Source: Bolinopsis microptera (lineage: Eukaryota; Ctenophora; Tentaculata; Lobata; Bolinopsidae). From it: DNA of 64,000 nt. Below the pieces are notes generated by a model, which was given only the letters and a program-made list of their open reading frames with translations, was not told the DNA's origin and did not search any database. Position numbers and translations under genes: made by a program. The stretch spans positions 17,540,945-17,604,944 of the forward strand of contig NC_087079.1 of assembly GCF_026151205.1 (NCBI RefSeq), in the 5' to 3' direction. How positions within the stretch are numbered: the first letter of the stretch is position 1; each line of letters begins with the position of its first letter. Positions 29,347 to 42,800 of this stretch are shown here, one piece after another.

Positions 29347-30838
29347 TTTAAGATATGGAGGTGTAGGTGGTGAGGGAGGTGTAATATTTAAGATATATAT
29401 GGTTGGATAGTCATGGTCATGGTTCGGAAAAAATATGGTTCACCTTCTAACGAGTTTACTATTCAGTAACTGATTACACATTGACAATTTGACAATCACT
29501 ATAATTACTAATCAACAGGTAACAGGTGTTGTGGAAACAGTTGATGTCTGGACAAGTAAATTTTTATCAATATGGAAGGGATTACTCCTTGATGAAATTT
29601 CTTGTATTGAAAATCTTAATTTACTTGCCTCGACAGTCTAGCTGTGTTTTGTTTGTTTGAAGGATGATCCTTAGTGACGCCTACTCACACTGCTCACACT
29701 AATCTGGTTGCAACTAATAAATGTAAATGGTATAAACACCACACCTACCTATCTACCACCCCAGCATTACAAAAGAACGGAAATGTCCTCCTCTCTTTAC
29801 TTTCAATCTATTGTTAAATTTGGTCATTACTTTTTGCCCCTCCTTTGATGGAGTCACGATGACAGGAAAATTTAGTAATCTATTGTTTCATCAATTATAA
29901 ACTGGCTCACTAGACTGAAGATATATATATATAGTAGTAGTAGTAGTGCTACACTAGACCTGAAGTATACTGGTATGTTAAGTGGTCCTGGATTTGCTAA
30001 GATCAGTGTTATGAGCTGCTCAGTATTTTATTTTCAGCTAGCCGGATGTTTACACAGCCTGTAAACTATTTTTATATGTTAAGTACGTGCCGACACATTT
30101 CCAATCAAACTGTCATGTTTTGCTTATATAATGTCGACTACATAATATCTTCTTTTCACCTTACTGTTGGGATTTCACCTTGTCCTGGCATTTGTTTGTG
30201 CTGTATGTAGTTTGAATCGATCCTTTTAAAGAATACGAATCGTGTTAAACAAAATTCTGGATTGTGTGAAATTTCACAAGTGAACACAAGTTTCCGAGTG
30301 TGGATTAACAATAGTGAACTCACGCTCGCAATCCTGCATTATCACATTCATGTGTTATTTGACACTACTGTATTTGGCGTTATTCACCTTTATCGCTGTA
30401 AAACAAAGCAATGAGAAGCTAAATGTTTCGTCACGTGACTTGACACACTAGTATCAGATTGCAGTCCGATGAAAACAGGATACACATTTCAACTCTTATC
30501 TCAGTTTTATTCTGAGTAAGTCCATTTTCTCTCCGGTTTATAACCCTTTCAGTTACATCATGGCCACTTGTTCTCTTTTACCAATTTTTCTTTGTTCATT
30601 GTTTACCAACCTATTTTACTGTATCTTTATATTTTACATTTAATTAACTTAATACCGATCATAGTCATTCCAAAGTTTAACTCTAGATACGTTTCATATT
30701 TTCAGTTTGATGATATATAGCATGTTAGTACTGTTATAAGATTTGAGCAGTTTAGAATTAAAATGTCTCTACCTATGAATATTCTTTCCTTTTTTCTAAC
30801 GCATATTCTATATTTAGCGTTGCTGAATAGGTGAAATC
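29347..30838. other. Upstream region of plastin exon 1a
   Basis: No coding sequence recognised. It contains a short (TA)n/(GTA)n tract near 29925-29947. Directly before exon 1a, TATTTAG at 30811-30817 looks like a splice acceptor, so exon 1a may be preceded by a non-coding exon in this stretch. Confidence 0.4.
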
Positions 30839-30877
30839 ATGGATTCTGTTGAAGAATGCAAGGAAGTCTTCGAGAGA
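30839..30877 (+). CDS. Plastin alternative first coding exon 1a
   Basis: ATG followed by [13 protein letters not shown], then the donor GTGAGT. Phase 0 joins exon 2 to give EVFER-FDTSSKG, rebuilding the first helix of the EF-hand. The ending parallels DAFEQ of 1b and EIFDQ of 1c, which supports it although it lies about 10 kb upstream of exon 2. TATTTAG 21 bp before the ATG may be an acceptor for an upstream untranslated exon. Confidence 0.7.
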
Positions 30878-33800
30878 GTGAGTACCTACATATCTTACTA
30901 CTTCTAAATATTATAACTTACCTACTTTACTACTTTTAAATGTTGCTTTTAATAGCATATTTTAGTAGTAGTATCACAAAAGAAATGTTGTTGATTGTAG
31001 CAAGTTGCAGCTGATCTGCATGCTTATGATATAATAAAGGATACGTAGAATATGTGGTGAAGGAGGTGTAGGTGGTGAGGGAGGTGAGGGAGGTGTAGGT
31101 GGTGAGGGAGGTGTAGGTGGTGAGGGAGGTGTAGGTGGTGAGGGAGGTGTAGGTGGTGAGGAAGGTGTAGGTGGTGAGGGAGGTGTAGGTGGTGAGGGAG
31201 GTGTAGGTGGTGAGGGAGGTGTAGGTGGTGAGGGAGGTGTAGGTGGTGAGGGAGGTGTAGATGGTGAGGGAGGTGTAGGTGGTGAGGGAGGTGTAGGTGG
31301 TGAGGGAGGTGAGGGAGGTGAGGGAGGTGTAGGTGGTGAGGGAGGTGTAGATGGTGAGGGAGGTGTAGGTGGCGAGGGAGGTGTAGGTGGTGAGGGAGGT
31401 GTAGGTGGTGAGGGAGGTGTAGGTGGTGAGGGAGGTGTAGGTGGTGAGGGAGGTGTAGGTAGTGAGGGAGATGTAGGTGGTGAGGGAGGTGTAGGTGGTG
31501 AGGGAGGTGTAGGTGGTGAGGGAGGTGTAAGTGGTGAGGGAGGTGTAGGTGGTGAGGGAGGTGTAGGTGGTGAGGGAGGTGTAGGTGGTGAGGGAGGTGT
31601 AAGTGGTGAGGGAGGTGTAGGTGGTGAGGGAGGTGTAGGTGGTGAGGGAGGTGTAGATGGTGAGGGAGGTGTAGGTGGTGAGGGAGGTGTAGATGGTGAG
31701 GGAGGTGTAGGTGGTGAGGGAGGTGTAGATGGTGAGGGAGGTGTAGATGGTGAGGGAGGTGTAGGTGGTGAGGGAGGTGTAGGTGGTGAGGGAGGTGTAG
31801 GTGGTGAGGGAGGTGTAGGTGGTGAGGGAGGTGTAGATGGTGAGGGAGGTGTAGGTGGTGAGGGAGGTGTAGGTGGTGAGGGAGGTGTAAGTGGTGAGGG
31901 AGGTGTAGGTGGTGAGGGAGGTGTAGGTGGTGAGGGAGGTGTAGATGGTGAGGGAGGTGTAGGTGGTGAGGGAGGTGTAGATGGTGAGGGAGGTGTAAGT
32001 GGTGAGGGAGGTGTAGGTGGTGAGGGAGGTGAGGGAGGTGAGGGAGGTGTACATGTCATGTAGATGGTGAGGGAGGTGTAGATGGTGAGGGAGGTGTAGG
32101 TGGTGAGGGAGGTGAGGGAGGTGTAGGTGGTGAGGGAGGTGAGGGAGGTGTAGGTGGTGAGGGAGGTGAGGGAGGTGTAGGTGGTGAGGGAGGTGAGGGA
32201 GGTGAGGGAGGTGTAGGTGGTGAGGGAGGTGTAGATGGTGAGGGAGGTGTAGGTGGTGAGGGAGGTGTAGGTGGTGAGGAAGGTGTAGATGGTGAGGGAG
32301 GTGTAGGTGGTGAGGGAGGTGTAAGTGGTGAGGGAGGTGTAGGTGGTGAGGGAGGTGTAGGTGGTGAGGGAGGTGTAGATGGTGAGGGAGGTGTAAGTGG
32401 TGAGGGAGGTGTAGGTGGTGAGGGAGGTGTAGGTGGTGAGGAAGGTGTAGGTGGTGAGGGAGGTGTTGGTGGTGAGGGAGGTGAGGGAGGTGTAGGTGGT
32501 GAGGGAGGTGTAGGTGGTGAGGGAGGTGTAGGTGGTGAGGGAGGTGTAGGTGGTGAGGAAGGTGTAGGTGGTGAGGGAGGTGTAGGTGGTGAGGGAGGTG
32601 AGGGAGGTGAGGGAGGTGTACATGTCATGTAGATGGTGAGGGAGGTGTAGATGGTGAGGGAGGTGTAGGTGGTGAGGGAGGTGTAGGTGGTGAGGGAGGT
32701 GAGGGAGGTGTAGGTGGTGAGGGAGGTGTAGGTGGTGAGGGAGGTGTAGATGGTGAGGGAGGTGTAGATGGTGAGGGAGGTGTAGGTGGTGAGGGAGGTG
32801 TAGGTGGTGAGGAAGGTGTAGATGGTGAGGGAGGTGTAGATGGTGAGGGAGGTGTAGGTGGTGAGGGAGGTGTAGGTGGTGAGGGAGGTGTAGGTGGTGA
32901 GGGAGGTGTAAGTGGTGAGGGAGGTGTAGGTGGTGAGGGAGGTGTAGGTGGTGAGGGAGGTGTAGGTGGTGAGGGAGGTGTAAGTGGTGAGGGAGGTGTA
33001 AGTGGTGAGGGAGGTGTAGGTGGTGAGGGAGGTGTAGGAGGTGAGGGAGGTGTAGATGGTGAGGGAGGTGTAGGTGGTGAGGGAGGTGTAGGTGGTGAGG
33101 GAGGTGTAGATGGTGAGGGAGGTGTAGGTGGTGAGGGAGGTGTAGGTGGTGAGGGAGGTGTAAGTGGTGAGGGAGGTGTAGGTGGTGAGGGAGGTGTAGG
33201 TGGTGAGGGAGGTGTAGATGGTGAGGGAGGTGTAGGTGGTGAGGGAGGTGTAGATGGTGAGGGAGGTGTAAGTGGTGAGGGAGGTGTAGGTGGTGAGGGA
33301 GGTGAGGGAGGTGAGGGAGGTGTAGGTGGTGAGGGAGGTGTAGGTGGTGAGGGAGGTGTAGGTGGTGAGGGAGGTGTAGATGGTGAGGGAGGTGTAAGTG
33401 GTGAGGGAGGTGTAGGTGGTGAGGAAGGTGTAGGTGGTGAGCCAGGTCAATATCATCCGGCAAAACAACAAGTCAGCTGATAGGCGTATTAAATAAAGAA
33501 ATTAAACTATTTAAACTATGACAGTTCTCATTAACTGTAAAAAAATTTAACGCTATTTGAATTGTCAGTTATATTTAGTTGGAGTCAATAAGGGGGAGGA
33601 ACTAAAGTTACTGCACGAACAATAAGATAGGCATGTACATGATCTACCAGGACCTATATAATACCAGTCTCATAGGTTGTACAGATAAGGGATAAGAACC
33701 AATGAGAGTCAAGTATAAAGGTCACGTGGTATGTCCACTATTATCATTATATGCAGGGTACAATAGCGGTAAATATTGTACAATTGTTATGCCGTCCTGT

Positions 33801-36800
33801 TGTGTAACCCGTAGTTCGTTATGCTTTGGTTAACGGTTATTAGTCAACTTTCATTGAATAAATAACCATTGTGGTTGTGACTAAAAGGTTTACCAGAGAC
33901 CTCATGTAGCTGTAGGACCTGTAGGTGTTATATTAGTGTTATAGGTATATTAGTTGTGACATTTGAATACATCTTGTGGACTGTTTTTGTTTAAACTCGA
34001 TAATCTAAACGCGACAAAGAACCACCTGCTACACTCAACGAATCCCCTGTTTAATAATTCATACATTTCATGGACTCATGTTGTTGCATGAGTAACTTAC
34101 TTTTACTTTAATTACTCGTGACGTTATGGATGTACAGAAGCCCTGTGGGTAAAAATAATATCACGTGACTTACCCTCCCTGAAGCTCTTTATTTCATACG
34201 TTAATATTACTCAGTTTATTGAGATCTGTGAAGTTAATTAGCATGTCTTGTTTATATTTTACGCAAATCATTGTCTGGCGATGTTGTCGTGTTTTAACCC
34301 ATGGTTATTGGCTAATGCAAATTATTTTGATTTATCGAACTGATAGGCTACCTATAAACCTTACATTTGAACTTTGTGTTTAAGTGAACTTCTGATAACG
34401 AGGAATCAATTACCTCTCAATCATATAATTACCTCTCCATTACATTCCTTCCCCCGAAAGGTAATTAGGAGTAGAAGATACTAGTGACTCTCTGAGTACA
34501 AAATATACCTGATCGACCTGTGACTCACTTTTCTTTGTGTTCTTTTGTAAAGACTCACACTTATTGTAGCGAGTTACCATCCCTTTTCTCTTGACGCGTT
34601 CTTTAAACCCTGCTTACCACGTGACTAAAGAATGGGGCTACACATGACCACGTGACTAGCTACCTCCTCTGTTAAACCTTATTCTCTGCTCTCTGATTGG
34701 TGGAGAAATGACACGTGTTGTGCGGCACACGGGTTGATTGGTCGTCATGACAGCGTGTGCACTGAGCATTGTTTTAATTATACCCTGTGCGGGGTATATG
34801 CTGAGGAGGATTGCTTTGTTAGGCCCCAATTAACCCGGCCCCGACTTCCTATATTTCCAAATGTGCACCGTGTGCTGTGCCGGTTTATTGACTTGATGTT
34901 AACTGCTTGTGTATTTTACAAGCCAGCCTCATGGCTGATTGTTGTGCTGTGCCGGTTTATTGACTTGATGTTAACTGCTTGTGTATTTTACAAGCCAGCC
35001 TCATGGCTGATTGTTGTGCTGTGCCGGTTTATTGACTTGATGTTAACTGCTTGTGTATTTTACAAGCCAGCCTCATGGCTGATTGTTGTGCTGTGCCGGT
35101 TTATTGACTTGATGTTAACTGCTTGTGTATTTTACAAGCCAGCCTCATGGCTGATTGTTGTGCTGTGCCGGTTTATTGACTTGATGTTAACTGCTTGTGT
35201 ATTTTACAAGCCAGCCTCATGGCTGATTGTTGTGCTGTGCCGGTTTATTGACTTGATGTTAACTGCTTGTGTATTTTACAAGCCAGCCTCATGGCTGATT
35301 GTTGTGCTGTGCCGGTTTATTGACTTGATGTTAACTGCTTGTGTATTTTACAAGCCAGCCTCATGGCTGATTGTTGTGCTGTGCCGGTTTATTGACTTGA
35401 TGTTAACTGCTTGTGTATTTTACAAGCCAGCCTCATGGCTGATTGTTGTGCTGTGCCGGTTTATTGACTTGATGTTAACTGCTTGTGTATTTTACAAGCC
35501 AGCCTCATGGCTGATTGTTGTGCTGTGCCGGTTTATTGACTTGATGTTAGCTGCTTGTGTATTTTACAAGCCAGCCTCATGGCTGATTGTTGTGCTGTGC
35601 CGGTTTATTGACTTGATGTTAACTGCTTGTGTATTTTACAAGCCAGCCTCATGGCTGATTGTTGTGCTGTGCCGGTTTATTGACTTGATGTTAACTGCTT
35701 GTGTATTTTACAAGCCAGCCTCATGGCTGATTGTTGTGCTGTGCCGGTTTATTGACTTGATGTTAACTGCTTGTGTATTTTACAAGCCAGCCTCATGGCT
35801 GATTGTTGTGTTATCGATTAGCGATCGTACGGCATGTTAATTGCACATGGTTCCAGATACGCACAATCAAGATCGTTTAATTGCTTAATTGTTTCCGATC
35901 GTTATTCCTTTACCTTCTCCGTTTCATGCTCTTGGTTGAACACGTAGAGTAGTTACCGTGATCTGCTATGTACCGACATTGTTCATTTCTTGGGTCATTT
36001 CTCTTAGCTAGCTCATTTTGTGTATAGAATCTACATTTATGTTAGTACAAGATCTCACTGCACCTCTACTACTAGGCTAATGTTCTAGAGTAGAATGATA
36101 ATGATCTTATGCTCGTGATGTTACAGCCCACTCCACTCTCTACCCCTCCCTTTCGTTCACTAGAAAAGTTCCACCATCAGTTTGCTACTCAACCACCTCT
36201 TTGATAGCTCAGATATTGTCACAACCCTAGAAATGTACAACTAACAGCTGTTTTCCATGATAACTCGTGTAAGAACACTCTCTCTGTAACGTATGAACTG
36301 CGACTGCATGGAGGCATCCTCTGTGGCAAAAATGGGCGCCGCCGGTCATACGCCGCCGCCGCCGTGAAATAACCCACGCTGCCGCCGCCCACGGCGTCGC
36401 CCATGTCTGCTTTGTGGGCTCCTTAAAAAACCAGTGTATATGGGGCTTATTTCTTCCTTTAGATTATGTGATAATTGTGTTGTATCGAGAAGAGTCCGGT
36501 ATATAATTAGTTGGCAGCCAAGTTGTGACGAGTGTTTTGACACATGGTTATTACTATATTAGACTGCATGATAGGATTACATCACGTTAAACATATTACA
36601 TAATTGTAATTTGTAGAGCAGCGGATATCTCATGATTTGTATCATGGACCTGTCTTACCAAGCTGTGGAGCTGCTGTACTTACACAATTTTAATATTGCT
36701 ATTTTACAATCATGAAAGATTGTGCTCATACCCAAAATATGTTGCAGAAAGCCCACTCAACAGTGTAACATGGCCGCCGCGCCGGCCATCGATTTCCCCC

Positions 36801-39800
36801 AAAACAAGGTTATTTTGCTTTGGTTAGTTGAGACGCTGCCTGTTTCGTTGAATGGTTATAATATGGACAGTTTGACACATTTTGACAGAATATAAGTATC
36901 ATGTCACGTGAACAAGTTGTCTTATCTTTGGTAAAGATAAGTCTTTCTTGGAAATTTGATAGCGGAAGTTAACGCAGTCCAAATTGTTTTAAATTCGTCG
37001 GCCGGTTTGGTCGAAAAAGTATCGGTGACCAACTAGAACTGTCAGTGCTACTGATAAATTGCTCGAACATTTGATTAAACGAACTCTTCCTCTTGAGGTA
37101 CCGAAGTCGAACAATAAAAGTTCAACTCAGATGATCAGATCTAAAAAAGTGCAAACTAAAACAAGAAGGTTTTTACTGTACAACTGTAGACTTGAGTAGT
37201 TCAAGTTTTGCTATGGTTTGCGTTTTTGCGACTCTCATGAAATTACAAGATTAAACACCAAAGGCCGTCACAGGGACGTAGCCAGGATTTTTCTTTGAGG
37301 GGGGCTGTCGGCGAGCGAAGCGAGCCGACGCGTCCAATCAAGCTGCGCAGCGAGCGAAGCGAGCAAGCTGTGGCAGGGGTCTGGGGGCGCAGCCCCCAGC
37401 GGGGTCCAGGGGCGGAGCCCCTTGGCGGGGGCTAGAGGGGCGCAGCCCCCCGGAAATTTTTTGCGAAACAGGGTGTTTTAGACGACATTTGGCATTAAAG
37501 AAATTTGTAGGACAGCAATAAACTGGGATTGAAAAGAATCAAGTACTCACGTAAATTTGGTAACTTCACAACAGCAATCTGCATTCTCCAATCAGAATTT
37601 ACGACTTACTCAGGCCTCATCGTCTTAAGATTTTTACATTTCCCTACGGTCTAGGGGACACTATTGACTATAATTATAGAAGTCTTCTAGAATGTTTGCT
37701 TGGATTTAATGACATATATTTACTAATCCACAGTTCAAATCTTTGACTGACTGCAGTCATAAACACAGCCCAGTTACCAGGCGACCATGGCTGCCGCCCC
37801 CCTAGCCCCCCCCCCCCCCTGGCTACGTGCCTGGGCCGTCACTCCCTTGCCAACTTGTCTGCTGAGCAGAAAAGTTTAAAGAGGCGCTGCATTCCATTTA
37901 CTGTCTGATGAGAGCCTTTTACTTGCTTTGCTTGCTCTCTCTCAGCCACCCAGCACCTCCCCTATTATATAACTTGGTGTGAGTGGTGTTGTATAATACA
38001 GGCTCAGTTGCTATTTACCTCTCTTTGTCATACTAATTCTCAAGTGAATAAATTCAGCGTTGTAATATTCAGTGGTTACACATGTCACTGTTGTGTCTTT
38101 CTGTAGTTACAGTTGTCACTGTTGTGTCTTTCTGTAGTTACAGTTGTCACTGTTGTGTCTTTCTGTAGTTACAGTTGTCACTGTTGTGTCTTTCTGTAGT
38201 TACAGTTGTCACTGTTGTGTCTTTCTGTAGTTACAGTTGTCACTGTTGTGTCTTTCTGTAGTTACAGTTGTCACTGTTGTGTCTTTCTGTAGTTACAGTT
38301 GTCACTGTTGTGTCTTTCTGTAGTTACAGTTGTCACTGTTGTGTCTTTCTGTAGTTACAGTTGTCACTGTTGTGTCTTTCTGTAGTTACAGTTGTCACTG
38401 TTGTGTCTTTCTGTAGTTACAGTTGTCACTGTTGTGTCTTTCTGTAGTTACAGTTGTCACTGTTGTGTCTTTCTGTAGTTACAGTTGTCACTGTTGTGTC
38501 TTTCTGTAGTTACAGTTGTCACTGTTGTGTCTTTCTGTAGTTACAGGTGTTTACTGAACTTTAACATGGTGTTTTCATTAGAGCTGTCGCATTTTAATTC
38601 TCCTGTGGCTTGAAGCTGTCAACACGTTATACGTTACTACGTGATATAGTATTACTACTAGGTAGCTAAGTTAGCAGTTCACAGCCCTCCTTAAATCTCG
38701 CGTTATATATAGTTTATACGTCTCTCTATATAATATATTATAGTCAGCAGTCAGGTAGTGCTATTCTAATAGTCACTCTATATAATATATTATAGTCAGC
38801 AGTCAGGTAGTGCTATTCTAATAGTCACTCTATATAATATATTATAGTCAGCAGTCAGGTAGTGCTAAATTTCTAATAGTCACTCTATATAATATATTAT
38901 AGTCAGCAGTCAGGTAGTGCTATTCTAGTAGTCACTCTATATAATATATTATAGTCAGCAGTCAGGTAGTGCTATTCTAATAGTCACTCTATATAATATA
39001 TTATAGTCAGCAGTCAGGTAGTGCTATTCTAATAGTCACTCTATATAATATATTATAGTCAGCAGTCAGGTAGTGCTATTTTAATAGTCACTCTATATAA
39101 TACATATAGTCAGCAGTCAGGTAGTGCTATTCTAAACGAGAAAGGGACGAGAGAGTAGGTAACAAAAAGAAAGTGGAAATTAAAATTTCGAATCAAGTCC
39201 ATAGTAAGAAGCGTAAGATGTTCTTGAAAAATGATCTTGGAAACTGTGCCCTTCTCTCTCTCTCTCTGTTCTGTGCCCTTAATCTAGGTAGTACCCCCTA
39301 CTTAATCAGTTAAAATACAAAGACTAGACTCTCTAGAAACATCAGTAAGAGTAAAATATTGAAATTGTGAACTGTGAATAGATAAGGGTACAATATATCT
39401 GAGGACTCTCTCAGATTGTTGAACAGATGCGTGATTGGGACTGTATCTGAAGATCAAATAACGGATCTAGCTAAGTCTCACCACATCAGGTGGCCTAATT
39501 GAAGGAGGCGTCAAATGAGTTTTTGCAAAGCTCGTCCTATTTGTCCCCTTGAAATCAGTCTACTTTCAGATTGACATTGGACATGTTGTGTTAAGTTCCG
39601 CTTAGTTTTACTATTTCCTTTCCATCCAATTCATATGTTTAGTTAATGTTATGCACAGTAGTTTTCCCTTTGATTTATCAAATAAACAGTATATTGTCGT
39701 CTCCTCAAACCTTTCAGGCTTTTACTCACTGTACGTCGCGTAGGTACTAGACTCCATTGAAAATCGCTTACGCAATACAATTACACATAAGCGCTGACCT

Positions 39801-42800
39801 TTGGCCGGCGATAATTTCGGCTAGGAACAATATTTTTCCATGGGACCAAATGCAGCTGATAGATATGACTCCGACCTCCGTCCCCGCGCCCCCACCCCCG
39901 CCCCCCGCCCCCTTGAACAGACTTCTAAAGCTTTCCAACCTCTCATTTATCCGCAATTATTGTTTAAAATTCTGAGATAATACGATTTTACATTTTGAGT
40001 CGTTGTGAAGTGTAAACCCCTAATAAAAACAAACTTGTGTTTTTAAAAGGATATAATAGCTGCGTAGTCATGGCAACCAGCCCACCTCCACTGTGTCGAG
40101 ACATTTCAGCCATGTCGCTGACGGAGTTCAAAGATGCTTTCGAGCAGGTAGCAATTTTTAGGTAGAAAATACCGTAGCAATTGTTAGGTAGCAAATATTG
40201 TAGCAATTGTTTGGTAGCAAATAATGAAGCAATTCTTCTCATATTCAGAAAAATTATCAAGTTTCCTAATTTGACATTGCTGTGGTTTTAAGCTAACAAA
40301 TGATTTAATAACTGCTTGAGTTGTAATGATAGGGGTGGGCACCAGCCCCTAGTAATGAGAGTACAAATCAGGCAGGCTACAATCCAAAACTAGAAACACG
40401 CGTGTCTGACAAGGCTGACACCGATAAAAATGTCGTGAAATACGAGAGAAAAGTTGGTGTCGTTACAAAAACTAAGACTGAGTTGGACGTATTCAATGAC
40501 AAAATGATCATCCTACCTACTGTACTTTGTCGGATAAACTTAATTTGCGAACATTAAATCGAATTTCGGCCCCTATTGAGCAGGGTCTAGTTATGGATGA
40601 AGTAACTGAGTTAGGATTTAGAATGTTGACAGTCGTTGAGGTAACAAGGTATTGGGTTCCTTGAGCTAATTAGTGGCGCATAGTGCGTTGGGGCAGTTTC
40701 TTTTGCTCCGTTGTAGTAAAGTTGTTCCCTGTTTGTATAGTACTGTAATAAGGTACCTGCTGTCTGATTTAAGTGAAAATGTCTGGTGATGAGCAAACTG
40801 TTCTCAGTAGGACCAAGTCCTTTACTGTCCGTGAGATATTTGACCAAGTAAGAGTTGTACATACACGCAAACGTACACACAAACATACATACATACAGAC
40901 ATACATACATACACAAATTATTGAGGGAGATTAGAGATGTGATCAGAGATAAGGATTTGTTATATCCCGGAAATGTACTTAGATTCTGGCAGTCTGACCA
41001 GTACAGAACATTGATTAAGTTATTAATATCAATATTAAGTTATTAATTTCAATATTTCAATATGGTCGGCTGACTGAAAGCTTATGGAATATCAGTATAT
41101 ATCAGTAAATTCATGATTCTCATTTCAGTTCGACACCTCGAGCAAAGGTTCGATCACCACCAACAGTCTGGGTGATGCTTTGGCAGCTTGTGGAGCTAAG
41201 GTTCCTGGTTTCAAGGTCAGGGACATCTGTGATAGCTACAAAGATGGCGCCATCAGCTTCGATGAGTTCTGCAAGGTCAGTTATTGAGTTATTTTCTTGT
41301 TTTATTTGATTTTGTTATATTTTTGTTTAATATTGTCCTTACAACATTTGTTGTTAAATGTGTTCAGTATTCGTCGTTGAAGCAAATTTCAAAACTGGTC
41401 GATTTATTTAGATTCTGAACCAAGTGAAATCGAAAAACACATTCAAAGAGACAATCAAACCGATTGAGCTGAAGAAGAAGGTTAACGTCAACAAGGGATC
41501 AGAGAAATCGTCTGAGTGGACTACTCACTCTTACGCAGAAGAGGTAATAATTACACGAATCTTATCTTAACTAGCAAATTATGAAATTTTTCTGATTGCA
41601 AAACCGTGCGAAGTATCATTTCTTAACAGATAATTTATATTATGATTGATTGATCATAATGATCGAATAGTTTCCTAATCCCTAATTATAAATATCGATT
41701 AAAGCTTGTGATTAAAGCTTATTTGTATGTCAATTTCAGCCTCATGCTTCAGACCATACGGCCAGACAATCAGTAAATAGCTTTTGAGTTAATCCTAGAG
41801 AGGATTTGAGCTTTTCACTCTTTCGTTGAATTCTTCTACTTAATCTAGCTCTTCATATAAACTCCATAATTGCAATGCAATATTGGTTTATCTTTAGCTT
41901 TGCATGGCTATACGTGACTGCGTTACTCTGCTTTTAGAGGTGCTCGGATGTGTGCGATTTATAATAGTTTGATCTTTACACAGCACTGCTACAGGTTTAC
42001 CATTTTTGACTGTGACGTCTCTGCAAATTTCTCCATTGTCCACCACAATTACCTTACGTTTAAATAATAGAAGCAAGTCTCTCGACTGAAATCCTTTCCA
42101 TCTGGTTTACTTTAAATCTACTTAATTTAGTAGAGGTTGAATATTTTATTTATTATATTGGTAATGAAAACCATTACCAAGTTTGAAATAACTCTTCACC
42201 AGGAAAAACTGGCCTTTGTTGACTGGATCAACTTCCGTTTGAGCAAAGACGAACTCCTACTGAAGCATGGCAATATCCCCATTGCAGAAGATGGTACCGC
42301 TCTCTTTGCAGCTCTTAGGGATGGTATCATCTTGAAGTAAGTGGAATGTGGAGATCAGGATTCAGGGGGCATTTGCCTCTAAATGTTTGGATAATTTTGT
42401 TTTCAATCATTTGAGGTGATATAAAACTATGTAGTTTAAACAAATTTTGTGATGCGCTTGCGGTCACTTATCACCTTGAAAACAGTAAGAAGACATTAAG
42501 AACTCATATCAACTATCGTTTAAAAGATAAATATAGAACAGTCGCATAATGAATATTATATCTGTCAAGCAAATATGTTTGGCGGAATTCAATTGACATT
42601 CTACAGGCAAGTTAAACGTTCAGAACAATAATGCTTTTGACACAACATGTCATGTTATGACGGGCGCTACACAGTCCCTCAATTCAAACTATTGTGTTTC
42701 ATACCTCCTCACCCCAGCAACTATTTAACCTCACATTTACCTCAGCAAGCTGGTAAACGACTCAGTGGAGGATACAGTTGACGAGAGAGCTCTGAATCTG

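Noticed and set aside
30936-33471. Very long open frames of Leu-Pro-His, Thr-Tyr-Ser or Pro-Ser repeats
   Set aside because: They exist in several frames at once and follow from a 15-bp repeat without stop codons; no domain, no gene context.
34734-35840. 368-codon open frame with 24-residue repeats
   Set aside because: Explained by the 72-bp minisatellite; the flanks outside the repeat are not coding-like.
36770-36812. Fourth plastin first exon (ATG GCC GCC ... AAG|GTTATT)
   Set aside because: Weak donor and no helix resembling the ends of exons 1a-1c.
41740-41776. Extra plastin exon after TTTCAG in intron 3
   Set aside because: No donor, a stop follows quickly, and exons 3 and 4 already join at a fully conserved HSYAEE-EKLAF sequence.
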